NCBI GenBank assembly: GCA_020622105.1
Contig: JAHRYP010000003.1
Span: 63,923-127,922, forward strand
Direction of reading: 5' to 3'
From: Methylotenera sp.
GTDB lineage: Bacteria; Pseudomonadota; Gammaproteobacteria; Burkholderiales; Methylophilaceae
Length of the DNA: 64,000 nt
This document shows positions 40,779 through 52,356 of this stretch, one piece after another. Made by a program: the position numbers and the translations under genes. The notes under the pieces were generated by a model. The model was not told the origin of the DNA, ran no database searches, and saw only the letters and a program-made list of their open reading frames with translations. How positions within the stretch are numbered: position 1 is the first letter of the stretch; the number at the start of each line of letters is the position of its first letter.

Positions 40779-41996
40779 CTAGCCGTAAGTACCATCAACT
40801 CTGGGTTTACACAGTATCGGCGCATAAATGACCAGAAATACCGCAAAACCCACAATCCAGCATGCGGCCGAGATCACCACCCAGTGCATATAGTACTGCA
40901 TCGCAAACAGCGGCAAAACAATACGAAACACTGCACTTGCGCCAATTGCAGCAAAAGCCAGCTTCAGCCACGGTGATGTACTTTTGATATCACGACCGGT
41001 ATGCCCAAGTGCCACGCGCGCCATCATGCCTACGGTCATCAAGCCCACGCCGCCTATGGTAAACAGGTGTAAAGTTAAAATAGATGGAATACCAAGTGGG
41101 TTCTGCAAGCCATAAAACAGAAAACCAACATTAATCAGCCAGGATGACAGGTACAAACTCCACAGCAAGGGTACACGCCACAGAGCTGGAACGTGCCAGT
41201 TATATAAACGATAGCTGTTAAGCAGAAACAGAGCCAAGGCCAGCATGGATGATAAATCGGCCACGTGTATGAAAATCTCGTTAAGAAATAAGCCGATAAA
41301 TAACACCATAATGCTGAGATCCAGCCACTTATGCTGCTTGAACTGAATTTTATCGGCAAGCAGATGTGCTACACCGCGCTCGATAAAGAACGGAATCACT
41401 CGACGGCCTATCATTAAAATCAAACCGACAAACAAAAATACCGCGCCGTTAAGGGCATACAGCATGCCATTATTGATTAAGTTGTAGCAGCCGAGATAGA
41501 ACACTATATTACCTGTCCACAGCAGCAGTAATTTAAATACCACCGCAAGCTGCGACCACTGCTTGGCCTTGATAATAGGATGGGCAATAGCAACGGTTAA
41601 CAGCAAACCAAACAACAGATCAGCCAACGCAGCCCAAGCCAGAAATGCGGTACCGAACAGGAACAGCACCCGTGCCGTACACCAAAGTGCAAATAAAGCC
41701 AGCAAAGGCTTGCCATGGGGTGTTTGTATACCGGTCCAGTTTTTAACCGCAGTCAGCAGGAAGCCTGCAACCACCGCCATGCCATAGCCATACAGCATTT
41801 CGTGGGCGTGCCACTGGCTAGGAATGATATTGCTGATCTGAATAGTGCTATATGAGGTATAGACTGCTACCCAGCTCAGAATAGACAGCACCGCAAAAAC
41901 AGCTGCCCCCAGAAAAAATGGCCGAAAACCTAAATTAAATAGGGCGAGGCTTGTTACCTGCTCTGGTTTATTCATTTGAATCTGTACCACCGCCAT
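40779..41996 (-). CDS. NnrS family protein
   Basis: FNLGFRPFFLGAAVFAVLSI; HAHEMLYGYGMAVVAGFLLTAVKNWTG. Confidence 0.92.
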   Translation of the reverse strand: MAVVQIQMNKPEQVTSLALFNLGFRPFFLGAAVFAVLSILSWVAVYTSYSTIQISNIIPSQWHAHEMLYGYGMAVVAGFLLTAVKNWTGIQTPHGKPLLALFALWCTARVLFLFGTAFLAWAALADLLFGLLLTVAIAHPIIKAKQWSQLAVVFKLLLLWTGNIVFYLGCYNLINNGMLYALNGAVFLFVGLILMIGRRVIPFFIERGVAHLLADKIQFKQHKWLDLSIMVLFIGLFLNEIFIHVADLSSMLALALFLLNSYRLYNWHVPALWRVPLLWSLYLSSWLINVGFLFYGLQNPLGIPSILTLHLFTIGGVGLMTVGMMARVALGHTGRDIKSTSPWLKLAFAAIGASAVFRIVLPLFAMQYYMHWVVISAACWIVGFAVFLVIYAPILCKPRVDGTYG

Positions 41997-42045
41997 AATT
42001 AACCCCGCATTTAATTTAGCCAGCTCTCGGCCTAAACAACAAACA

Positions 42046-42384
42046 TTAAACTTTCTTCAGAAACTCGGCTTTCAGTAAAAAATTACCTGAATCTGTTTTG
42101 CAGTCTACACCATGGTCACCGCCAACCAGACGGATACTTTTCACTTTAGTGCCCATTTTCAACACTGTAGATGAACCCTTCACTTTGAGGTCTTTGATCA
42201 GCACAACGGCATCACCATCAGCAAGCACGTTGCCGTTAGCATCTTTGATGATTGCAGTTGCATCATCATCTTCCGCAGCTTTAGCAATCGGCCATTCAAA
42301 GCCGCAATCAGCGCACACATAATTGTCGCCATCCGGGTAAGTGTTTTCGAGGGTGCATTGTGGGCATGCAGGGATATTAGACAT
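42046..42384 (-). CDS. YjdM/PhnA family zinc-ribbon protein
   Basis: CPQCTLENTYPDGDNYVCADCGFEW; DGDAVVLIKDLKVKGSSTVLKMGTKVKSIRLV. Confidence 0.92.
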   Translation of the reverse strand: MSNIPACPQCTLENTYPDGDNYVCADCGFEWPIAKAAEDDDATAIIKDANGNVLADGDAVVLIKDLKVKGSSTVLKMGTKVKSIRLVGGDHGVDCKTDSGNFLLKAEFLKKV

Positions 42385-42583
42385 TCTTCACTCCATATAA
42401 AAAGTTAATTATTTTTAAAATTTCTCGCAAGCTATCACTCAAAAGTGACGCGCGCTTATTATTTTTATTGATGCTGCCCACGATTAACTACGGCCCGATT
42501 ATAATCCCTGCACCGCCTTTGCATCACCCCTTTTGGTCAAGATATCCGTTAAACTCTAACAATTATTTACAGGAAATCACAAC

Positions 42584-43090
42584 ATGCTATCTATCTATGA
42601 TGCAACAATTCCGCCACTAAAACGCGCACTCAGCAATCTGGCTGCGATTCTTAAAAAAGGCGAAGAATATGCTGATGCAAAAAAAGTGGATCATCAGGTA
42701 CTGCTCAATTCTCGCCTGTTTGTAGACATGTATCCGCTCACGCGGCAGATACAAATTGCGACCGACATGAGTAAAGGTGCCGGTGCCAGACTGGCTGCGA
42801 TAGAAATTCCGAAATATGAAGACAATGAAACAAGCTTTGCCGAACTACAGGCACGTATCGCCAAGACCGTTGCATTTCTGGACTCGATAAACCCGGAACA
42901 ACTGGAAGGTGGCGAAGTGCGCGACATCACCATTATCATACGCAAAGCAGACATCAAATTCAGCGGACAGGATTATCTGTTGAAATGGGTACTGCCTAAC
43001 GTATATTTTCATGTCACTACGGCATACAACATTTTGCGGCACAATGGCGTTGAGCTTACAAAGCAGGATTTTTTAGGACCGAGAGACTAG
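42584..43090 (+). CDS. DUF1993 domain protein
   Basis: IPPLKRALSNLAAILKKGEEYADAKKVDHQVLLNSRLFVDMYPLTRQIQIATDMSKG. Confidence 0.85.
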   Translation: MLSIYDATIPPLKRALSNLAAILKKGEEYADAKKVDHQVLLNSRLFVDMYPLTRQIQIATDMSKGAGARLAAIEIPKYEDNETSFAELQARIAKTVAFLDSINPEQLEGGEVRDITIIIRKADIKFSGQDYLLKWVLPNVYFHVTTAYNILRHNGVELTKQDFLGPRD

Positions 43091-43184
43091 TGGCTCAAAA
43101 TTAAGCAAAATGCGCTAGAAAAACAGCTGGTATCTCAATAGGAAACTTTGATGCGACACTTGATTCATTCGCGATTAATAGAGC

Positions 43185-46100
43185 TTAAAGATTCAGCTGT
43201 TTGGACAGAGGCAAATCATATCTAGGGTTGCCAAGCCCCAATCGCAACAGTTTCTCAAAATCCTGCGCCGTTACTGGTGGACTGAAGTGATAGCCCTGGG
43301 CACGCTCGCATCCGCACTGCATCAAAAACGCCGCTTGCTCTTGCGTCTCAACGCCTTCGGCTATCACATCCAGTTTGAGGCTGTGTGCCATTAAAATAAT
43401 CGTACGCACCATGGTGGCGTCACTGGCATCACTGATCACGTCACGTACAAAGGACTGATCAATTTTGAGCTGTTGGATAGGAAAACGCTTCAGGTAAGAC
43501 AATGATGAATAGCCGGTACCAAAATCATCCAAGGACAGAATAACGCCCATCGCAGACAATTCATGCAAGGTGGCGAGCGTACGCTCCACGCCCTGCATCA
43601 AGATGCCCTCAGTCAGCTCCAGATCAAGCACTCCAGGCGGCAAATCATACTTATGTAACAAGTCCCTGACCTGCTGCAGCAAATTATGCTGCCTGAATTG
43701 CATTGCTGAAAGATTGACTGACATCGTCAGTGTTTCAAAACCTGCATCACGCCATGCACGGCACTGTTTAATTGCCTGCTCCAGCACCCAATGATTGATA
43801 GAAACAATCAGCCCGGTTTCTTCTGCAAGCGGAATAAATTTATCAGGGTAAATCATGCCCAGTTCCGGATGCAGCCAACGTACCAAAGCCTCACAGCCGA
43901 TAACAGACCCATCCTGCAAATTCACCTGTGCCTGATAATAGACACGCAGTTCATCGCGTTCCAGCGCACCGCGCAACGCATTCTCGAGCTTAAGTCGCTC
44001 GTAAGAACTCTCATTCATGTCTGGATGAAAAGACAAGTAACAGTTACGTCCGTTTTCTTTAGCCTGATACATCGCAACATCAGCAAATCTAATCAAGCTC
44101 TCAGAGTCCTGTGCATGGTCAGGATATACAGCAATACCAACACTTGCAGTGATACGCAGGTCATGCCCTTCTATTGAATAAGGCTGGATGATAGATTGCA
44201 ATATTTTCTGTGCGACCAGTTCAGCGCCGGCAATACCAGCATCACTAAGTACAACGATAAACTCATCACCGCCTTGGCGGGAAACTGTATCCTGCTCGCG
44301 CACACAACTCAGCAGACGCTGACCTACGTTTTGCAGCATCAGGTCGCCTGCCCCATGTCCAAGCGTGTCGTTAATTTGCTTGAAGCGGTCAATATCCAGA
44401 AACAGCAGTGCAATCTTGGTATGATTGCGCTGAGCCGAAATAATCGCCTGCTCCAGACGGTCACTGAACAAGACCCGATTTGGCAAACCGGTCAAGACAT
44501 CATAATGCGCTAACTGCTGGATACGTTCCTGCGCTATCTTGCGTTCTGAAATATCACTAAAAATTGCCAGATGATTAATAAATACACCATCCACATTTTT
44601 AACACGGATAATCGTCAAAGCTTCGGGATAAACTTCTCCGTTTTTACGACGGTCCCAGATTTCTCCTTGCCAGCTTCCAGTTTCTAGAACAGCTGCCCAC
44701 ATGCCTTCATAAAACTCACGGGACTGCAGACCGGAAGAGAGAATTTTCGGGTCTTGCCCGATTACTTCCTCAGCAGCATAACCGGTGATTTCTACAAAAC
44801 TACGATTCACGGAAACAATTTTATTATTGGCATCCGTCACCATAATGCCTTCTTTACTGTACTCAAATACAGTCGCCGCCTGTTCAAGTTTAATTGCGGC
44901 TGTTCGCTGCTGCTGCTCTCGATCTAGATTATCGAGCGCAAAAGTGACATCGTCCGCCAAACCACTCATCAAATCGATATGCTCAGATGAAAAGAAGTTC
45001 AGCTCGCTGGAGTAAACGGCAATGCAACCATAGACTTTTCCGCCGCGTGAAATCGGGAATGCACCTACAGAATTAAAATTGAATTTAACTGCAGCCGCAT
45101 ACCAATAAGCGTCTGCATCTTCAAGAAAATTGTTAAATACATTATGAACGCCTGCAATAATGGCTTTTGAAACCGGGCCTTGGCCTTGATGCTTGGCAAC
45201 ATCCATAGAGACTCTGATTAACTTCAGATAGTTTGAAGAGATGCCACTAAGCGCAACCGGGTGCACCCAGCCGTCATCTCCTGGCACGCCGATCCAGACC
45301 AGTTCAAACGGAACGCGTTCTGCAAGAATCTGGCAGATGCTATTCAGTAATAACACCTCATTTTTTTGCCGCACAATCACTTCACTACTTTCGGTCCAGG
45401 CTGCATACAGCCTGTTAATGCGACCTAACTCATGCTCCGAATAATTAAGTGTATCCAGCATTCGGTTAAAACTTTGTGCCAGCTTGCCTACTTCATCTCT
45501 GGTAGTAACGTCGGAGCGTAACTTTCGGTTACCGTTTTCAACGGCCTTCATTACATGAATCAAATGGTATAACTTGCCAGTCAGGCGCCAGGATAACCAT
45601 GCCGCCAACACAAAGGAAGCGATGACTGCCAGTAACGAAAAACCTAGGCCGGTTGCCTGCAGAAGATTCAAATTGGCGTTAGATGACCGCCGCGTCATCT
45701 CGACCCGTGCCCAGCCTACATGACGATTACTGACCTTGATTGGCATCGCCACATCAATAAGCGCATCATCATCGATCAGGGTCGTAAATTCAGCTGGAAC
45801 ATCCAGTAATCGTTTACTTATCTCATCATTCACATAACGTCGTATCAGCTTGGGATTCGTCGCCCCCAGCACTTCGCCCTGTGGCGACAGCACCAGCGCA
45901 AACTTGAGGTCTGGTGCATCGACAAGCCCCTGCAACACCTCTTGCAAACCAGCAATATCATTAGTCAGCACTAATGAAGCACTGCTTGAAGCCAGCGCTC
46001 TGGCCAAGCCTTTAGCCCGGTCAGCATCTGTACCATATAAAAAGTCCCGTTGCTGAACGTACATCAGATAACTGAAGCTTGTCATTACCAGTAGCGTTAC

Positions 46101-46199
46101 CAGACCAAATGACAATACCAGCTGCCTGCGAATCGAGTGCTCCCAGAATGCCATGATGCGATCACGCAACATGCTATAGAAGTGCAGCAACCTTACCAT
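43185..46199 (-). CDS. HAMP-GAF-PAS-GGDEF-EAL membrane protein
   Basis: N-terminal TM/sensor, HAMP-like linker, SRQGGDEFIVVL, CEALVRWLHPELG. Confidence 0.93.
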   Translation of the reverse strand: MVRLLHFYSMLRDRIMAFWEHSIRRQLVLSFGLVTLLVMTSFSYLMYVQQRDFLYGTDADRAKGLARALASSSASLVLTNDIAGLQEVLQGLVDAPDLKFALVLSPQGEVLGATNPKLIRRYVNDEISKRLLDVPAEFTTLIDDDALIDVAMPIKVSNRHVGWARVEMTRRSSNANLNLLQATGLGFSLLAVIASFVLAAWLSWRLTGKLYHLIHVMKAVENGNRKLRSDVTTRDEVGKLAQSFNRMLDTLNYSEHELGRINRLYAAWTESSEVIVRQKNEVLLLNSICQILAERVPFELVWIGVPGDDGWVHPVALSGISSNYLKLIRVSMDVAKHQGQGPVSKAIIAGVHNVFNNFLEDADAYWYAAAVKFNFNSVGAFPISRGGKVYGCIAVYSSELNFFSSEHIDLMSGLADDVTFALDNLDREQQQRTAAIKLEQAATVFEYSKEGIMVTDANNKIVSVNRSFVEITGYAAEEVIGQDPKILSSGLQSREFYEGMWAAVLETGSWQGEIWDRRKNGEVYPEALTIIRVKNVDGVFINHLAIFSDISERKIAQERIQQLAHYDVLTGLPNRVLFSDRLEQAIISAQRNHTKIALLFLDIDRFKQINDTLGHGAGDLMLQNVGQRLLSCVREQDTVSRQGGDEFIVVLSDAGIAGAELVAQKILQSIIQPYSIEGHDLRITASVGIAVYPDHAQDSESLIRFADVAMYQAKENGRNCYLSFHPDMNESSYERLKLENALRGALERDELRVYYQAQVNLQDGSVIGCEALVRWLHPELGMIYPDKFIPLAEETGLIVSINHWVLEQAIKQCRAWRDAGFETLTMSVNLSAMQFRQHNLLQQVRDLLHKYDLPPGVLDLELTEGILMQGVERTLATLHELSAMGVILSLDDFGTGYSSLSYLKRFPIQQLKIDQSFVRDVISDASDATMVRTIILMAHSLKLDVIAEGVETQEQAAFLMQCGCERAQGYHFSPPVTAQDFEKLLRLGLGNPRYDLPLSKQLNL

Positions 46200-47149
46200 T
46201 CGATCTCTCGCACACTATTAGAAAAAGTCTCGAGAAATGTAATGACGGGCAAATAATTGTCGTTGGTTGCAGCTTCAAATCTGGAAATCGGCAGCCGTTC
46301 CAGCATGCGCTTGCCTTCTGCGGTTTCATTCAAACTCAGCAATTGGGTCTTGAATAGATCGACCACAGCCTGAGGTACATCACTGCGTGCCACCCAGCTG
46401 TTATTCAGCAATGGCGCGGTCTGCCATTTCACTTCAAGCTGATTTGCCATTTCAGGATATTCAACACTGAAAGTTTTCCATGGCAAAGGCCAGGTTGCAG
46501 CAGCTGCTGCATGGCCGCGCAGCACATTCAATATAGAGGATTCCTGAGAGCCAACATAATGATTCTCAATATCAGAATTTACATCTAAACCATGCGTCTG
46601 CAAGTAATACTGCGGCATCATCGTGGCAGCAAGTGCGGTTTTGGCAGGATAAGCAACAACTTTGCCCCGGAGGTCTGTCACTTCATGAATACGACTGTCT
46701 TTACGCACCAGAATAATGCCGCGAAACTCTTCGTCATCTCCCATCTTCGCAAAAACACGATAGCCATACTTGAAAGCGCGTACCGTCTGATAGGGGTTTG
46801 GCATCGCTAAATCATAATATCCGGCATAGAGTTTTTTATCGAACTCTTCATAGTTGCGCGCTGCCTCTAACTTGAAGTGGGCTTCACGGATTCGCGTATT
46901 GGCATAATCCAGAATCGGGCCGTAGATTTCAAGTAATCGCTTGGGATTGTGCAGTGGATGCACACCCACCACATATTCTTTCACTACATATTCTTTAAGT
47001 GGTGCTTGGAATTTTTCGGTGAATGTCGGTTGATAAGCAGCCTCTTGCTGCCTGCTGCAAGCAATCAGCATTAGTATTAAAACCGATATGAATGCGTTCC
47101 TAAGCATACTCTGCTCGCTTTTCGTCACCCATCTAAATTGCGGAAACAA
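46193..47149 (-). CDS. PhnD-family periplasmic binding lipoprotein
   Basis: Lipobox LIACS; VGVHPLHNPKRLLEIYGPILDYANTRI; overlaps the GGDEF/EAL gene by 7 nt. Confidence 0.85.
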   Translation of the reverse strand: MFPQFRWVTKSEQSMLRNAFISVLILMLIACSRQQEAAYQPTFTEKFQAPLKEYVVKEYVVGVHPLHNPKRLLEIYGPILDYANTRIREAHFKLEAARNYEEFDKKLYAGYYDLAMPNPYQTVRAFKYGYRVFAKMGDDEEFRGIILVRKDSRIHEVTDLRGKVVAYPAKTALAATMMPQYYLQTHGLDVNSDIENHYVGSQESSILNVLRGHAAAAATWPLPWKTFSVEYPEMANQLEVKWQTAPLLNNSWVARSDVPQAVVDLFKTQLLSLNETAEGKRMLERLPISRFEAATNDNYLPVITFLETFSNSVREIEW

Positions 47150-47583
47150 TTGTCAGATACATGCTTAAGTCTCTGCGATCTGCCATATATTTGAGGAATA
47201 TTGTCTACTGGGCTTTATTGGCAGTGTTATTGCAGCGCATGATTTATTTATGCCCGCAAACACTCCGATGCATATGTCAAGCATCCGAATGAGCGCTGCT
47301 ATATTGCTTGGCAACACCAGGCGCACTGTAGGCCAATGACTCAAACTTTCCCCGTTCTTATATAATTATTTTTATGTTTATAATTCAATACGATAATGGC
47401 GACGCCCTACTTGAGCGTGCTACTACCGATTCAATGAAATCTGATTATATGCCTCTTGTTAAAGCAACTGATAGCAAAAACCGAGCCTGCCACCCATACG
47501 GGTAGTATCAGCAGGTTAAATAGTTAACCAGACATTTTTCAACAGATTTCATAGCGCCAATATCTAAATACACGGGAGTTTTA

Positions 47584-48165
47584 ATGATAGGAATTTTATT
47601 GGCTGCAGGCTTCTCTCGCAGATTTGGTGCAGCGGATAAACTCCTGCAAATATTACCGGATGGGCGGCCAATAGCGCTTGCAGCGGCAGAAAACCTGATC
47701 AAGGCAATTCCACTGACAATTGCAGTGCTCAGGCCTGAAAATACAGCACTGGCAAATCTATTAAAGAATGCAGGGTTAAAAATCGTGTTCTGTGGCACGC
47801 AAGAGACGGAGATGGCAGATAGCCTGTCGGCCGCAGTTCACTACTCGGCTCAATTCAGTGAATCCAGCGTCGGCTTTGTCATTGCGCTCGCCGACATGCC
47901 TTATATAAAACCTGACACTATCGAGGCAATAGCACATGCGCTGAATTCAGGTGCTGCCATCGTAGCACCCGTTTATCAGGCCAAGCGCGGGCACCCGGTA
48001 GGTTTTTGCGCAAAGTTTCGCAATCAACTGGAACAATTAACTGGCGATGAGGGCGCCCGCGCGATACTTAAACGCCATGCAGATCAGATCAAGTTGCTGG
48101 AATGCAACGACCCCGGGGTTCTTGCTGATATCGATACTCCGCAAGATCTAACGTCGCTTCTATAA
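47584..48165 (+). CDS. MocA/MobA-like nucleotidyltransferase (Mo cofactor)
   Basis: ILLAAGFSRRFGAADKLL; ALADMPYIKPDTI; KRGHPVGF. Confidence 0.9.
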   Translation: MIGILLAAGFSRRFGAADKLLQILPDGRPIALAAAENLIKAIPLTIAVLRPENTALANLLKNAGLKIVFCGTQETEMADSLSAAVHYSAQFSESSVGFVIALADMPYIKPDTIEAIAHALNSGAAIVAPVYQAKRGHPVGFCAKFRNQLEQLTGDEGARAILKRHADQIKLLECNDPGVLADIDTPQDLTSLL

Positions 48166-48220
48166 ATACAGAATGGGGATGCAATATTACTCGTAAGCCA
48201 GTACTGGCTTACCTAATTCG

Positions 48221-49264
48221 CTAAGCCGCACACTTGGCTGATGCCAGACTCGACTTTGACTGCTGTGCGCGCACCTGAATCAGTTCAGCAAGTATAGCAA
48301 TCGCAATTTCCGCAGGTGTGCGGCTACCGATAGGCAAACCAACCGGCCCACGCAGTGTTGCAATTTCAGCTTCACGAAGATCAAACATGCGCATGCGTTC
48401 GCGGCGCTTTTCCTGATTTTTTTGTGAGCCAAGCGCACCGACATAAAACGCATCTGATTTCAGCGCTTCGAGCAAGGCCATGTCATCGAGCTTGGGGTCA
48501 TGTGTCACCGCAACGATTGCGGTGTAAGCATCCGGGTTGATTTCAAGCACAGCATCGTCTGGCATCGCGTATACCCAGCTCGCACCCTCAACGTGCCACT
48601 CCTCGCGCATATCCTGTCTTGGATCACAAATCAGCACCTCGAAATCCAATACCTGCGCCATACTGGCAAGCACCGAACCCAGTTGATTGGCGCCGATGAT
48701 CAGCAAGCGCCATTGCGGGCCAAAATAACTGTGAAACCAGTCATCCTCAATCCGTGGCGGGCCTTCTGGCTCAACCTCAGCCAGCCTGGCGCGACCAGTG
48801 GTGATATGCACCGAGCGCCGGATAAACTTGCGCTGCGCCATGCCTTGCAGTAAAGATTTCAGCTGTGCCGAATCATTTAAAGGCTCAACGAATATCTGCA
48901 AGCGTCCACCACATGGAATGCCAAAACGCTGCGCATCGTTACTGCTGATGCCATACTCAATCACAGACGGTATCTGCGGTAATTCCTGATTGCGCGCCTT
49001 ATCCGCCAAGTCATCTTCAACACAGCCACCGGAAACCGAGCCCAGCAAGTGACCATCTTCACGCACGGCGAGCAAAGCGCCCGGCAGACGTGGTGCCGAG
49101 CCCCAAGTCTGCACTACTGTAAACAAGTGTACTTTGTAACCGCTATCCAACCATGCAATGGCGCGCGTTAATACTTCCCAATCCAGTGACTTCAAAGTAT
49201 TACGCCAGTTGATCGCCGATCGGCAGACTGCGGATACGCTTGCCGGTCGCTGCAAAAATCGCAT
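48221..49264 (-). CDS. XdhC/CoxI family protein (start may be TTG near 49195)
   Basis: [54 protein letters not shown]. Confidence 0.9.
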   Translation of the reverse strand: MRFLQRPASVSAVCRSAINWRNTLKSLDWEVLTRAIAWLDSGYKVHLFTVVQTWGSAPRLPGALLAVREDGHLLGSVSGGCVEDDLADKARNQELPQIPSVIEYGISSNDAQRFGIPCGGRLQIFVEPLNDSAQLKSLLQGMAQRKFIRRSVHITTGRARLAEVEPEGPPRIEDDWFHSYFGPQWRLLIIGANQLGSVLASMAQVLDFEVLICDPRQDMREEWHVEGASWVYAMPDDAVLEINPDAYTAIVAVTHDPKLDDMALLEALKSDAFYVGALGSQKNQEKRRERMRMFDLREAEIATLRGPVGLPIGSRTPAEIAIAILAELIQVRAQQSKSSLASAKCAA

Positions 49265-51377
49265 TAGTTACGGCCGGCGCAATTGGCGGTACCGCAGGCT
49301 CGCCTACGCCGCCCATTTTCTCTGTGCTTGGCACAATATGTACCTCAACTTTAGGCATATCCGCCATGCGCATCACTTTGTAGTCATTGAAATTAGACTG
49401 CTGCACCATACCATCCTTGAACGTGATTTCACTTTGCAATGCCGCGCCCAAGCCATATGAAACCGATGATTCCATCTGCGCTACCAGTGAGTCTGGATTG
49501 ACAGACAAACCGCAGTCAATCGCACAGACGACACGATGCACTTTAACCGCGCCTTTATTCACTGAAACTTCAGCCACTTGCGCCACATAGCTGCCAAAAG
49601 ATTCATGCACAGCAATGCCGCGGAAAACCCCTTTTGGCAGAGCCTTGCCCCAGTTTGCTTTTTCAGCCGCAAGATTAAGTGCTGCCAGATGTCGTGGATG
49701 ATCTTTAAGCAATGTCCTACGATATTCCAGCGAATCTTTACCCGCCGCATGCGCCAGCTCGTCAATCAGGCTTTCCATTGCAAATGCTGAGTGACTATGG
49801 CCGACAGAGCGCCACCACAAAACAGGAATGCTGGATTTTACCGTGTGCAGACTGACATGATGGTCAGCAATGGCCTTGATATAAGGTGAATCAGCAACGC
49901 CTTCAACTGAAGTTGCATCTACGCCATCCTTGATCTGGAATGCTTCAAACGGCGTTCCCAGCATGATAGACTGACCGACTTCCACATGTTGCCATGCCAC
50001 AGGCAAGCCATCGGCACCTAAACCGATTTTGGCCTTATGCAGGAACATCGGGCGATAATAACCACCTTTAACGTCATCTTCACGACTCCACACTGTTTTA
50101 ACCGGCACGCCGGCAGCTTTTGCTACGTGCACGGCTTCGGAGACAAAGTCAGCAGCCGGATTAGCGCGGCGACCAAATCCACCACCCAGAAACACTGTAT
50201 TAATTTTCACCTGTTCCGGTTTTAAACCCAGTATTTTTGCTGCGGATAGCTGATCAGTACCCTGCATTTGTGTACCGGTCCAGATCTCGCAGCCATCATC
50301 TGTAATCTTCACTGCACAGTTGAGCGGCTCCATCGGCGAGTGCGCCAGATATGGCAACACATATTCAGCTTCAATGACTTTTGTTGCTTTAGATATTGCT
50401 GATTGAGCATCACCGGCTTTTGCAGCGGGTAGACCCTCTTTAGCCGCCATGCTGCGATACTCTTCAAGCATCTTCTGTGAATCAAGACCGGCATTCGCGC
50501 CGAGATCCCACTCCACTTTGAGTGCATCACGCCCCTGTTTTGCTGCCCAGTAGCCGTCTGCAATCACTGCTACACCGCTAGGCACCTGCACTACATTCTG
50601 TACGCCCTTGATCTGCTTGGCAGCGCTGGCATCAAATGACTTTACTGTGCCGCCAAATACCGGAGAGCGCGCTACCATTGCGGTTTTTAAACCCTCAAAA
50701 TGGATATCCTGACCGAATATCGCTGTACCGTTTATTTTTTCCGGGCCATCCAGACGCTTGGTCGCTTTGCCGATAATTTTCCAGTCTTTAGGCTGCTTGA
50801 GCGTCACCGCTTTCGGTGTTTCCAGTTTGGCAGCTGTTTCAGCCAACTCGCCATAACTGATTTTTTTATCTCCGCTGATGACAAAGCCATTCTCTGTTTG
50901 TAGCGTTTCAACTGCAACGCCCAATTCTTCTGCTGCGGCAGCCACTAACAATGCGCGTGTCAGTGCACCTGCCTGGCGGTAACGGTCGAATTCAGACCAT
51001 GTGGTTGAAGATCCACCGGTTATCTGAATGCCATAAGCGGTATGCACGTATTCCGGTGCGGCTTTGGCATGCTCAACCTTGATCTTGCTCCAGTCGGCAT
51101 CCAGTTCTTCAGCAATCAGCATTGGCAGCGTGGTCCAAATACTTTGCCCCATTTCACTGTGTGCAAGCATTACGGTAATCGTGTTATCCGTGCCTATACG
51201 TAAAAAAGCGTTAGGTGCGGGTAACTTTGAGGCATCCGCACCTGCTTTTTCAGCGGTAGCGCCGGGCAGTAAAAAGCGCTTGGCGTTAGGAATATTAAAG
51301 GCAATCACCAAGCCGCCAACAACCAGTGCTGTGGCTTTGATAAAAGTACGTCTTGATATATTTAAAGGGGCGGTCAT
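49200..51377 (-). CDS. Molybdopterin-dependent aldehyde/isoquinoline oxidoreductase large subunit
   Basis: Tat-like [54 protein letters not shown]. Confidence 0.93.
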   Translation of the reverse strand: MTAPLNISRRTFIKATALVVGGLVIAFNIPNAKRFLLPGATAEKAGADASKLPAPNAFLRIGTDNTITVMLAHSEMGQSIWTTLPMLIAEELDADWSKIKVEHAKAAPEYVHTAYGIQITGGSSTTWSEFDRYRQAGALTRALLVAAAAEELGVAVETLQTENGFVISGDKKISYGELAETAAKLETPKAVTLKQPKDWKIIGKATKRLDGPEKINGTAIFGQDIHFEGLKTAMVARSPVFGGTVKSFDASAAKQIKGVQNVVQVPSGVAVIADGYWAAKQGRDALKVEWDLGANAGLDSQKMLEEYRSMAAKEGLPAAKAGDAQSAISKATKVIEAEYVLPYLAHSPMEPLNCAVKITDDGCEIWTGTQMQGTDQLSAAKILGLKPEQVKINTVFLGGGFGRRANPAADFVSEAVHVAKAAGVPVKTVWSREDDVKGGYYRPMFLHKAKIGLGADGLPVAWQHVEVGQSIMLGTPFEAFQIKDGVDATSVEGVADSPYIKAIADHHVSLHTVKSSIPVLWWRSVGHSHSAFAMESLIDELAHAAGKDSLEYRRTLLKDHPRHLAALNLAAEKANWGKALPKGVFRGIAVHESFGSYVAQVAEVSVNKGAVKVHRVVCAIDCGLSVNPDSLVAQMESSVSYGLGAALQSEITFKDGMVQQSNFNDYKVMRMADMPKVEVHIVPSTEKMGGVGEPAVPPIAPAVTNAIFAATGKRIRSLPIGDQLA

Positions 51378-51387
51378 GGTTGGCTCC

Positions 51388-51864
51388 TTAAGCTAACTTG
51401 CTTGCTGCTTCGTGAATGGCAGCGCGAATACGTGGGTAAGTACCACAGCGGCAGATATTGCCGCTCATTGCGGCATCAATATCAGCATCGGTCGGGTTTT
51501 TATTGGTAGTCAGCAACGCGGTCGCTGCCATGATCTGGCCTGACTGACAGTAGCCGCACTGCACGACATCCACCTCACCCCATGCCTCCTGTACCGCCTT
51601 GCCTACTTTATCATTCTGGATATCTTCAATCGTGGTGATCTTTTTACCAACTGCAGCCGCCACCGGCGTTACACATGAACGTATCGGCTGTCCGTCTAGA
51701 TGCACGGTACAGGCGCCGCACTGTGCCATACCGCAGCCGAATTTAGTGCCGGTCAGGTGCACAATATCGCGCAATGCCCACAAAATCGGCATGTCTTCCG
51801 GTGCGTCGAGTGTTTCTTCTTTACCGTTGATATTTAAGGTAATCATGTTGGATGGCCTCGTCAT
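51388..51864 (-). CDS. (2Fe-2S)-binding small subunit of molybdenum hydroxylase
   Basis: [43 protein letters not shown]. Confidence 0.95.
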   Translation of the reverse strand: MTRPSNMITLNINGKEETLDAPEDMPILWALRDIVHLTGTKFGCGMAQCGACTVHLDGQPIRSCVTPVAAAVGKKITTIEDIQNDKVGKAVQEAWGEVDVVQCGYCQSGQIMAATALLTTNKNPTDADIDAAMSGNICRCGTYPRIRAAIHEAASKLA

Positions 51865-51959
51865 TTATAAGTGAATTCTATTTTTAAAAGCAGTATAGCG
51901 TATAGCAAAATTACCGTATCAGATAACTAGGTTTGAACTATAAAAATGTTTATTGACAC

Positions 51960-52178
51960 TCAGCTGGCCTTGGAGCGCAGTGGCTCCAGCAGAGGTGAAA
52001 GACCGTTATGATCTATTTCCTGCATCAGTGCCAGCAGGCGTCCGAGCTCTCCCGCAGGAAAGCCTTCGCGCGCAAACCAATTCAGATATTGTCCGGGGAG
52101 ATCAGCCAGCAAGCGGCCTTTGTATTTACCGTAAGGCATCGTATAGCTGACTAAAAGCTGTAAGTCGTCTGGCTTCAT
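51960..52178 (-). CDS. DUF3820 family protein
   Basis: MPYGKYKGRLLADLPGQYLNWFAREGFP. Confidence 0.9.
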   Translation of the reverse strand: MKPDDLQLLVSYTMPYGKYKGRLLADLPGQYLNWFAREGFPAGELGRLLALMQEIDHNGLSPLLEPLRSKAS

Positions 52179-52292
52179 GCAGGATTGAAAGTTTTAACTG
52201 TTGGCCTGTTGTCCATCGCAGCACAACATTCGGCAAGCACTAAATTCTACAAGCTTATTGACTGCAAATTTGACCGATAAGTAAATTAAATC

Positions 52293-52328
52293 TGTTGCGG
52301 TGTGCATCCGCAGGCACACACCGCAACA
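52293..52328. terminator. Strong 12-bp hairpin, probable terminator/3' end for the 52357-52992 gene
   Basis: TGTTGCGGTGTG-n12-CACACCGCAACA. Confidence 0.55.
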
Positions 52329-52356
52329 TTAAATAACTTTCATCGCCATCTGGTAG

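Noticed and set aside
47374-47505. 43-aa ORF MFIIQYDNGDALLERATTDSMKSDYMPLVKATDSKNRACHPYG
   Set aside because: No convincing RBS or family match; could be chance. Needs a conservation check.
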